This document shows, piece after piece, positions 1 through 5,705 of a stretch of 9,990 bases of DNA (position 1 is the first letter of the stretch; every line of letters starts with the position of its first letter). The notes under the pieces were generated by a model. The model worked only from the letters and a program-made list of their open reading frames with translations. It had not been told where the DNA came from and did no database searches. The stretch is from the NCBI GenBank assembly GCA_947097635.1, contig CAMURW010000034.1, positions 1 through 9,990 on the forward strand, written 5' to 3'. The translations under genes were made by a program, and so were the position numbers. The DNA is from an uncultured Bacteroidales bacterium (GTDB lineage: Bacteria > Bacteroidota > Bacteroidia > Bacteroidales > P3).

Positions 1-4
1 AAAG

Positions 5-24
5 ATAAATAAAATTTCGGTTAT
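5..24. promoter_or_regulatory. Operator-like dyad overlapping the start of the first HTH gene
   Basis: The 20 bases ATAAATAAAATTTCGGTTAT form a degenerate dyad centred on AAATTT; 7 of 10 base pairs match. They are identical at 16 of 20 positions to the much better palindrome at 185-204 inside the gene, and the centre is the same. The right half continues into the ATG at 23. A related half site (AAATTTCGGT) recurs at 139-148. A repeated dyad at the start of an HTH gene is the usual layout of an autoregulatory operator. The sequence similarity is seen directly; the regulatory role is inferred. Confidence 0.45.
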
Positions 25-406
25 GCAAGAAAAAAATGAACGAAAATTCGATGAAATAAAAATAAGATTATTGGAATTTGCTGAAAAACAACATATTCCA
101 AAGTATAAATTTTATGAAAAAATTTCCGTACCTCAGTCAAATTTCGGTGGGAAGAGCATCGAGAGTAGTCTTTCTTCGGCAAAAATAACCGAAATTTTGG
201 TTATTTTTCCAGACATGAATCCCGACTGGCTTCTACTTGGAAAAGGGGAAATGTTGCGCGGATCCGTTCCGTCCTCAGAGGCATATTCCGTAGACAACGG
301 AAACATCTCTGCTTTAATCAATATCCTAAACAATACCCTCGCAGAAAAAGACAAACAAATCGACAGGCTTCTATCTATCATCGAAAAAAACAACTTGTCA
401 AAATAG
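23..406 (+). CDS. Small HTH-type DNA-binding protein (phage-repressor-like), with C-terminal coiled coil
   Basis: This encodes 127 residues. The N-terminal part (about residues 8-65) reads like a degenerate XRE/CI-type helix-turn-helix domain: a helix with RLLEF, a turn region with QSNF, and then the segment MNPDWLLLGKGEML (about residues 65-78). That segment is the common end of the HTH domain in Bacteroidota phage- and mobile-element repressors. The last 25 residues (LAEKDKQIDRLLSIIEK) have heptad spacing and probably form a short coiled coil for oligomerisation. The reading frame is open back to base 2, so the start at 23 is chosen because it is the first ATG and gives the usual family length; a start before the window cannot be excluded. 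The gene is AT-rich compared with everything right of 1575, which suggests acquisition. It is followed after 5 bases by a second gene on the same strand. Probable role: transcriptional repressor, possibly autoregulatory through the dyads at 5-24 and 181-208. Confidence 0.75.
   Translation: MQEKNERKFDEIKIRLLEFAEKQHIPKYKFYEKISVPQSNFGGKSIESSLSSAKITEILVIFPDMNPDWLLLGKGEMLRGSVPSSEAYSVDNGNISALINILNNTLAEKDKQIDRLLSIIEKNNLSK
181..208. promoter_or_regulatory. 28-bp near-perfect palindrome inside the HTH gene (putative operator)
   Basis: Arms AAAAATAACC (181-190) and GGTTATTTTT (199-208) are perfect reverse complements. The 8-base centre GAAATTTT continues the symmetry with a single mismatched pair (191/198). 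The inner 20 bases match the dyad at the gene start at 16 of 20 positions. It lies in the coding sequence, where it encodes KITEILVIF. It could act as an intragenic operator of the encoded HTH protein or of its neighbour, or as an RNA hairpin. It is too AT-rich, and has no following T-run, to be a good terminator. Confidence 0.5.
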
Positions 407-411
407 ACTAT

Positions 412-921
412 ATGCCATCCTCTAAATGGAATAAGGTTCGAAATATCCTGGTAAGAAGACCTGGACTGTGGGATTATATTGGTTTTGATCCAGTTTTACT
501 CCTCAACGGAGAGCCACCACCAGAAGTTGTGGAAAAATGGGAATGCAAAATTTATGAGGATCAGGTTAATCGTACTTCAAGTATTGCTAACAATCTGCGT
601 GAGGTGGTTAAAAATAAAGGATACGAATGTACATCAAAAGCAATAGGGGTAAGCCAGTCTATCCTGAGGAAAATTATTGATGGGGAAACGAAGGCAGCAC
701 CATACAATCAAATCGACAAAATAGAACCGTTTATAGCCTCCCCCTCTTTAATTGATTTTGCGTATCATAATGACAATAGTCCCAAAACAAAACGACCCAA
801 TAACGCCATTTTTGACCGCCTAATGGAACGTGTCGTAGACCTCGCCCGAGAGAACGGACAACTTCAGGCCGAGAACGCCAAACTTAAAAAGGAACTTGCC
901 CATTTCGTGACAAGGAGTTAA
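412..921 (+). CDS. Hypothetical HTH/coiled-coil protein
   Basis: This encodes 169 residues of a protein I cannot place in a named family. Three parts are visible. Residues 1-50 contain WDYIGFDPVLLLNGEPPPEVVEKW and resemble nothing I know. Residues about 60-105 (NLREVVKNKGY, then SKAIGVSQSILRKIIDGETK) have the spacing of an XRE-like helix-turn-helix, with GVSQSILRKII as turn and recognition helix. Residues about 130-165 (IFDRLMERVVDLARENGQLQ onwards) are a strongly predicted leucine-zipper-like coiled coil. The ATG lies 5 bases after the stop of the preceding gene, so the two are probably one transcript, and a terminator follows at 967-990. Like its partner it is AT-rich. The two may be a mobile-element regulatory pair. 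DNA binding is an inference from the HTH-like pattern. Confidence 0.7.
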   Translation: MPSSKWNKVRNILVRRPGLWDYIGFDPVLLLNGEPPPEVVEKWECKIYEDQVNRTSSIANNLREVVKNKGYECTSKAIGVSQSILRKIIDGETKAAPYNQIDKIEPFIASPSLIDFAYHNDNSPKTKRPNNAIFDRLMERVVDLARENGQLQAENAKLKKELAHFVTRS

Positions 922-966
922 ATGAAGTAGAAATGCACCCACCAACCACCGCCACCACACTACTTT

Positions 967-990
967 CCGACCCTATAAAGGTCGGTTTAT
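967..990 (+). terminator. Rho-independent terminator of the HTH cassette
   Basis: A perfect 6-bp stem CCGACC (967-972) / GGTCGG (980-985) with a 7-base loop is followed by TTTATTATTT. It sits 46 bases after the second HTH gene and in its orientation, and plausibly ends that two-gene transcript. Confidence 0.7.
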
Positions 991-1040
991 TATTTGTATC
1001 TTCCTAATTTTCAATTCTCAACTCTTAATTTTCAATTTTC

Positions 1041-1095
1041 AAAACTGCCGCCCCTTTTTGTCATAAAACTGCCAATCTGCACTCCCTTTCTGTCA
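1041..1095. repeat. Imperfect direct repeat, two copies
   Basis: AAAACTGCC recurs exactly at 1041-1049 and 1065-1073. CCCTTTTTGTCA (1052-1063) recurs as CCCTTTCTGTCA (1084-1095), one mismatch. The spacing between the two boxes differs (2 versus 10 bases), so this is a two-box motif used twice rather than a simple tandem duplication. Function unknown. Confidence 0.5.
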
Positions 1096-1134
1096 AAAAA
1101 GCCGCTTTTTGTGTTGGTCTAAACACGGGAAAAT

Positions 1135-1194
1135 GACCATCCAACTGACCGCCCAACTGACCATCCAACCGACTACCCAACCGACCATCCAACT
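1135..1194. repeat. Five 12-bp tandem repeats, consensus GACCATCCAACY
   Basis: Five contiguous units start at 1135, 1147, 1159, 1171 and 1183. Units 1 and 5 are identical (GACCATCCAACT); the others differ by one to three bases. The minus strand is rich in GG pairs (GGTTGGATGGTC), so two-tier G-quadruplexes are possible there. The units have no spacers, so this is not a CRISPR array. The period is a multiple of 3, which creates artificial open frames on both strands. Confidence 0.85.
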
Positions 1195-1195
1195 C

Positions 1196-1237
1196 AAAAA
1201 AACGCCTCCGTGCACTCCGGTGGCGTTCTCGCCACCG
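1196..1237 (-). terminator. Minus-strand terminator with an overlapping alternative hairpin
   Basis: Read on the minus strand, bases 1227-1201 form AACGCCACCG - 7-base loop - CGGAGGCGTT, a 10-bp stem with one mismatch, followed by seven T (1202-1196). This is a classical rho-independent terminator pointing away from cas9. Its upstream arm also takes part in a second, perfect 8-bp hairpin CGGTGGCG - AGAA - CGCCACCG (1237-1218) that would form first. The two hairpins exclude each other, an arrangement resembling an attenuator. Confidence 0.65.
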
Positions 1238-1304
1238 CACCCCCTCTACAGCCAACCATTAAGCCCATCAAACCCATTCACCCCACCTGCTAACCGCAAG
1301 GCAT

Positions 1305-1348
1305 AAGAAAAGGGCGCAGAAGCCGTAAAAACAAGCCTCTGCGCCTTT
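1305..1348 (-). terminator. Candidate terminator of the cas9 transcript
   Basis: A perfect 8-bp stem GGCGCAGA (1313-1320) / TCTGCGCC (1338-1345) extends by GC/GC after one mismatch and by AAAG/CTTT with a bulge. On the minus strand the stem is followed by CTTTTCTT. It lies about 225 bases downstream of the cas9 stop codon in the cas9 direction. The T-run is imperfect, so termination here may be partial, with the stronger hairpin at 1196-1237 as back-up. Confidence 0.5.
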
Positions 1349-1370
1349 CCCGCGCCGTCGTCAATATCCC

Positions 1371-1485
1371 ATTAAAGCCCGATTAACCCCCTGTTAAAGC
1401 CATATTAAAGAATAATTAAAGCAACCGCCCCCGAAACCCGCCAAAAATTAAACCAAAATTAAAGCAAATTAAAGCAAATTAAAGC
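1371..1485. repeat. ATTAAAG motif array downstream of cas9
   Basis: ATTAAAG occurs exactly at 1371, 1404, 1415, 1458, 1468 and 1478, with near copies at 1393 (GTTAAAGC) and 1447 (ATTAAACC). The last three copies of ATTAAAGC are spaced exactly 10 bases apart, about one helical turn. They lie 90-205 bases beyond the cas9 stop. This could be low-complexity expansion or a phased protein-binding array; no assignment is possible from the sequence. Confidence 0.6.
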
Positions 1486-1574
1486 ACGGGGACGCTTTTA
1501 TACAAACAGAAACAGCCGCCCACCAGCGACCGCAAATAATTAAAAATCAACCAAAAATCGGCAAAAAATATCTT

Positions 1575-4500
1575 CTATTTTATCATTTTAATTAGGAGAC
1601 TGTTTATACCGCCCCCTATAATCTCGTCAGGTTTGAAACCTTGTGCTTCGTTTGGGAACACGAAGTATTCGTTCTGTTTCATGCTGAAAAGAAACTGCCA
1701 TCCGTCATCCTTGTTATATTCTTTGTCGATGATGGGCAGATGCTTTAATGCTCTCTGGGTGGCCTCTAAGAATGACACCACATGCTCCTGTAGTTTGCCG
1801 TTTGCGTCCCGGAAGATGGCGACATGGTGATTGTAATATCGCTGCACGTAGTCCGAGCGCGTGGGCTTGTCTTGGTCGTTGCGGATAATGGAGCCATGGT
1901 GGTCGTGCCGGTCGTGCAAAGCCACGGGGTCCGAGATTCCGGCATCTATCTCCACTCGCTTCACGGTGATCCCCCTTTCCTTGTTCAGGTAAATGGGACA
2001 TTCTTCCAGATTGCTGAAGGCTTTCTGGGCATCCTTTCCGCAAGCATCCAGGCGTGCCTGCAGGATGCGGCGCAGCTTCATGTCCACAACTTTGTCTATA
2101 TTGATGTCCGGCGACACGGCTTTGCGTATGGTGTAGTAAGTCTCCATGGTTACCGTCTTAACTTTTTCCGGCACTGCGAAAGTGTGATGGTCGTTAAGCC
2201 AGATTGGCTTCTTGGCAGGAGCATTGGTGCCTCCGAAGGCTTTTTTCGCATCACCGCCATTTTCCATTAGTCGCTTCAGTAAGGCCTCGCGAATGGCTTG
2301 GTTTGCCACTGTTTTTATCTTTGCCTCGTCGAAGGTCGTGCCTACTTTTTCCTCCTTCGTGACGTAGCGTTGACGGCTGCCATATACCGTTTCTTTGTGC
2401 AGAGCCCCTCGCGGTGTGAGCTGTACGCGCTCGTTGCTGCCGTCACGTTTTCTTGTGATGTTGCGGTTTTGTGTCACCACTTTATTCTTGGCTTTCCGGC
2501 TCACCAATATCTGCTGCAGCTGCCGCAGTGCCTCGCGACGGAATTCGCGCAGTGGCATGGGTGGGGTGAGTTCCTGGTGGCTGCTGTGCGGGTCGCGATG
2601 CAGTTCTTTCTGCTCTATGGAGTAGATGATGCTGTTTTTGTCGCTGTGGGCGTTCAGGTTGTTGAGGTACTGCACTATGCTGCGCTTGGTGAATGCTACA
2701 GTGAGGGCATCCATCGCGTGGTGGCGGTGGTCGTTGCGTTTTGTCCAGTTGGTGATGGCGATGTGCACGCGCCCATTCCTGTCTTTGTATCTCTCGGTGA
2801 GTTTCAGTGCCTCGTATTTCGGCCGGTTGATTTCTTTCAGCGTGTCTACAAGCCCCCAGTCGTCGCGCAGGCGGTCGGTGATGCGGCCGGTGGTGGAGAC
2901 CACCTCCGGTACAAAGTCGCCTAACATCTCCAGTGCTTTCTTGGCGATGTATTGCGTGTTTCGCAGATCGCGTTCTATAAAGTCGTCTGGGATGTCGGCT
3001 TTCGTCATTAGTAACTTCTTGCCTTTGGTGTGGCTGAAACAGCCTTGGTTCATCAGGTTGATTATCTTGTTCTTGTATTCCTCTGCGTTGTAGTTGTATC
3101 TCACGAAGTCGAAGGCTGTGGCGCTGCCTTTATCTCTGTTCACTTCGTTTTTCTCGATGGTTTTATTGCTGAAAGAGTCGTCGAAGAGTCGTGCCCGGGG
3201 GATGATATGTTCGATGTCGAACTTTCCAGAGAATAGTTCTTCTTTTGGGACATAGGTGTTGGAATACAATGTATGGTACCCGTTCTTTTCAAGTTCCTTC
3301 CACAAGCGGTATCGTATGATGTCTTTGCGGCTGGGGCGAGCGATGCTGAAAGGTGCTTCCTTTAGCACCTCGGCCACATCTTCGTTCTGGCGTGTGAGTT
3401 CCGTTATGGCTTTGGTGGCATCTTTGCGCTGTTGGGCGTTTTGCTTAAGTTCTCGCGCCAGTTCCACGCGTATCTCGTCGGGCTTGCCATAAGTGACGGC
3501 TATTTCGTTGACTACGTTGACCATTTGGTTGAGAATCTTTTCCACCACGGGGTTGCGTAGGCTGTTGCGAGGCAGCAAGGGCATCGTGTTCAGGTATTGC
3601 TTCTGGGCTTTCTGCTCCTTGGTTAGAGAGCGAACGGAGTGGTTGTATTCTGCACTGACGCAGGCACATGCATAACCCTCGCCGCCTATCATGTGAGGTA
3701 GTACGCGTCGCATGGCCTTGGTAGAGAGTGCGCAATAGTCGTCTTGGAACGTGATGGCGGCGATCCGTCGTGCGGCTGCCTCGTCGAAACCGAAGCGTTG
3801 CTGTAGAGCGGCAAGTAGTCCTTTGTCGCCTTTGTCGTCGATATAGGAATACAGCAAATGCCATAGTTGGAAGGCGGGTTGCTGACAAAAATAGGGGTCG
3901 GGGAGCGTAGCATCGAAGTTCAGCAGATCGGCATTATAGCCCAAGGTCCTGAAGATGTCACCGACCTTTTTCTTGGCATTGGCGGCACTCATCTTGGTGA
4001 GGCTGGGGACATCGTGTCCGCTGTCGTCCAATATTTGCAGGCAGGCAGAGAAAAATGCCGACAGTGTGCTGTTGCCTTCCAGCGTCTTGAAGTTGAGTGT
4101 CAGTTGCTTGTGATCTCTAGGCAGGAGGGCGAGCACTTCCTTGGCTGTCATGCTCTTCCTCAATTTCAGTTCGGCCGCCAAGATGCGTTTGTCTTCGTCG
4201 TCCAGAGGGCAGGTGTTGCCGTCGCTGTCCGTCACGCGGATATCGTTCAGCCTTTGCCACATCTTAAACTCCTGAAACAGGGGCGACGATTTTGGCGCAA
4301 CACGTGGCCCTGCCATAATCGTCTTTGCCTTGTCCTTTTGATGAATGGTGACAGTGCGTCCCTCCAGCTGGCAGATGCCCAACGTCCCTTTCTTGGATTT
4401 CAAGGGCCGCTGGTAGAAAATGGTGATGTCGCGGATGTCGTGTTTCAGCTCTGGAGTGAGTTCCCGATGGTGCTGCTCCTGTGTAGTCCATAGCTTTTCA

Positions 4501-5516
4501 AACTCGTCCAGGTAGTCTTGCCGATAGAATACTTGGTTCCGAAGGCTGAAGTGCGGGTTGGCTGCCAGCTGCTCCATCTGCCATTGGCCTACAGTGAGGT
4601 GGTTCATCGTCAGCTCCTTGCTGCGGTCGCTGATACGTCCCAGGTATCCGCTGGCATTGCTTATCTGTCCGTTGATGTTCTGCAGCACTATGGCCAACTT
4701 TTCGGGCTCCAGCCTCTGGCTTAGTGCGTCTACACGCCATTGATATTCCTCTCGCTTGGCTTCGAATCCTTTGGCTTCGCGTGTCAGCCCCTGCAATCGT
4801 AGAGGCTCTTGGAGAATAGCCCAGGTGGCGCGGGCGTTTTTGCCCTGCAGCGATTCTTTGAGCCCTGCCGTTAGAGCCTGTGGATAATGGGTGGCTTGTT
4901 GCTGCCAAATCAAGTCGAGTTCGGCCTGCAGGTCGGAAGGGTAAAAGTCGGGTATGCGGCGTTTACCATTCTTACCATCCGCAAAGATGCGCAGCACGTA
5001 CTGCCCCGGAGTGAGGCGCTCGTCGTAAAGCATCCTGGCGATGTCCATGCCGTCGATAACATGGCCTTCGCTGGCATGCTTCTTTTCTTTGCGGTTGCTT
5101 TTGTAGCCACGTTTTTTGTTGATGTTGAGCAATACGCGGGCGAATTCTTCTAACGTGATTTGTTGCGTGGCGGCTTTCGCCCTGAGGCGCAGCGTTTCGA
5201 AGGTGGTGGAGTTGCCTTGCTCGGCAAGAATGGTGGCATCGTTTATCCATCCCGCCTTTTTGAGCGTGGAGATAAGTTGCTGACGCCGTAGCTTGTAGCG
5301 CTGCAAACCGCGCCGCATGCTGCGTGTCAACGTGCGGTCGGCATTGGTGGTGATGGCTTTGCCTTTGCCGAAATTATTTATTTCATCCGTAGAGAGGGGC
5401 ACCACACGTACTCCCAGCCTGATGATGGAAGAAGACTCCTCTTCGTTCTCTTTTTCGTTGACAAGGGCCCAGCCTATGCTGGTGGTGCCAAGGTCTAATC
5501 CAAGTACTTTCTTCAT
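1575..5516 (-). CDS. cas9: CRISPR-associated endonuclease Cas9, probably subtype II-C
   Basis: RNA-guided DNA endonuclease: in this family HNH cuts the guide-paired strand and RuvC the other. All catalytic elements are visible: RuvC-I GLDLGTTSIGW with Asp8; arginine-rich bridge helix about residues 61-82 (RSMRRGLQRYKLRR); RuvC-II IRVELARELK with Glu685; HNH FDIEHIIP with His770 and Asn793 (the 23-residue spacing of the known H/N pair); RuvC-III HHAMDA with His933 and Asp936. The recognition lobe spans roughly 90-670, and the WED/PAM-interacting part about 1050-1313. In the latter a motif (G.DA.KAF...PI.LN) occurs twice, around Phe1094 and Phe1167. Length (1313 residues), sequence style and absence of csn2 fit Bacteroidota II-C. 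The start is supported by RuvC-I at residue 5 and a promoter 36 bases upstream. No cas1, cas2 or array is adjacent, but a tracrRNA is divergently encoded upstream. The frame is uninterrupted, so the nuclease is probably active. Confidence 0.98.
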   Translation of the reverse strand: MKKVLGLDLGTTSIGWALVNEKENEEESSSIIRLGVRVVPLSTDEINNFGKGKAITTNADRTLTRSMRRGLQRYKLRRQQLISTLKKAGWINDATILAEQGNSTTFETLRLRAKAATQQITLEEFARVLLNINKKRGYKSNRKEKKHASEGHVIDGMDIARMLYDERLTPGQYVLRIFADGKNGKRRIPDFYPSDLQAELDLIWQQQATHYPQALTAGLKESLQGKNARATWAILQEPLRLQGLTREAKGFEAKREEYQWRVDALSQRLEPEKLAIVLQNINGQISNASGYLGRISDRSKELTMNHLTVGQWQMEQLAANPHFSLRNQVFYRQDYLDEFEKLWTTQEQHHRELTPELKHDIRDITIFYQRPLKSKKGTLGICQLEGRTVTIHQKDKAKTIMAGPRVAPKSSPLFQEFKMWQRLNDIRVTDSDGNTCPLDDEDKRILAAELKLRKSMTAKEVLALLPRDHKQLTLNFKTLEGNSTLSAFFSACLQILDDSGHDVPSLTKMSAANAKKKVGDIFRTLGYNADLLNFDATLPDPYFCQQPAFQLWHLLYSYIDDKGDKGLLAALQQRFGFDEAAARRIAAITFQDDYCALSTKAMRRVLPHMIGGEGYACACVSAEYNHSVRSLTKEQKAQKQYLNTMPLLPRNSLRNPVVEKILNQMVNVVNEIAVTYGKPDEIRVELARELKQNAQQRKDATKAITELTRQNEDVAEVLKEAPFSIARPSRKDIIRYRLWKELEKNGYHTLYSNTYVPKEELFSGKFDIEHIIPRARLFDDSFSNKTIEKNEVNRDKGSATAFDFVRYNYNAEEYKNKIINLMNQGCFSHTKGKKLLMTKADIPDDFIERDLRNTQYIAKKALEMLGDFVPEVVSTTGRITDRLRDDWGLVDTLKEINRPKYEALKLTERYKDRNGRVHIAITNWTKRNDHRHHAMDALTVAFTKRSIVQYLNNLNAHSDKNSIIYSIEQKELHRDPHSSHQELTPPMPLREFRREALRQLQQILVSRKAKNKVVTQNRNITRKRDGSNERVQLTPRGALHKETVYGSRQRYVTKEEKVGTTFDEAKIKTVANQAIREALLKRLMENGGDAKKAFGGTNAPAKKPIWLNDHHTFAVPEKVKTVTMETYYTIRKAVSPDINIDKVVDMKLRRILQARLDACGKDAQKAFSNLEECPIYLNKERGITVKRVEIDAGISDPVALHDRHDHHGSIIRNDQDKPTRSDYVQRYYNHHVAIFRDANGKLQEHVVSFLEATQRALKHLPIIDKEYNKDDGWQFLFSMKQNEYFVFPNEAQGFKPDEIIGGGINSLLIKMIK

Positions 5517-5551
5517 AAAAAACCATTATTTGGCAGTGGATAAAGAAAATG

Positions 5552-5559
5552 CAAAAATA
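5552..5559 (-). promoter_or_regulatory. Probable cas9 promoter (-7 box)
   Basis: On the minus strand TATTTTTG matches the Bacteroidota -7 consensus TAnnTTTG. It is 36 bases upstream of the cas9 ATG, giving a leader of about 30 bases. No good TTTG -33 box stands at the expected distance, only T-rich sequence, so the promoter may be weak or need activation. Confidence 0.5.
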
Positions 5560-5672
5560 CGATTTTTTCTTTTGTGTGAAGAAAAAATAACTTTTTTCGT
5601 TCCGTCAAGGCTGGGGATGTATAATTTAATGGATTAAAATACAGTGATTTAAAAAATATTTTTTTCTTTTTC

Positions 5673-5702
5673 TTTGCAATTGCAAAAATGTTTGTATCTT
5701 TG
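5673..5702 (+). promoter_or_regulatory. tracrRNA promoter with palindromic -33 region
   Basis: A -33 box TTTG (5673-5676) and a -7 box TATCTTTG (5695-5702) are separated by 18 bases, a near-consensus Bacteroidota promoter firing to the right with a start near 5706-5710. The -33 box is the left end of a perfect 14-bp palindrome TTTGCAATTGCAAA (5673-5686), which could be a binding site for a regulator that competes with or assists sigma factor. Confidence 0.75.
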
Positions 5703-5705
5703 CAT

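Larger units (their letters stand above)
922..1574. other. 650-base noncoding region between the HTH cassette and the 3' end of cas9
   Basis: No credible gene is present. The short open frames at 1061-1255 (minus) and 1109-1306 (plus) are made largely of the 12-bp repeats and have no family resemblance. In order the region holds: a plus-strand terminator (967-990); a pair of AATTTTCAATT-type short repeats (1005-1042), a low-complexity motif often seen between Bacteroidota genes; an imperfect direct repeat (1041-1095); a 12-bp tandem repeat (1135-1194); two minus-strand terminator-like hairpins (1196-1237 and 1308-1348); and an ATTAAAG motif array (1371-1485). No CRISPR repeat-spacer structure, no cas1 or cas2, and no tRNA were seen. 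Confidence 0.7.

Noticed and set aside
1135..1194. Possible CRISPR array
   Set aside because: Units are 12 bp, contiguous and without spacers; they do not match the repeat predicted from the tracrRNA. The same holds for 6017-6060.
1061..1306. Open frames at 1061-1255 (minus) and 1109-1306 (plus)
   Set aside because: Both are mostly translation of the 12-bp tandem repeats, which have a period divisible by 3 and therefore stay open.
1714..5250. Many open frames of 60-208 codons on both strands inside cas9, for example 2298-2924 and 3867-4493 on the plus strand
   Set aside because: They are shadows of the cas9 frame: no family motifs, odd composition (Val/Cys/Phe-rich on the antisense strand), and cas9 itself is unequivocal.
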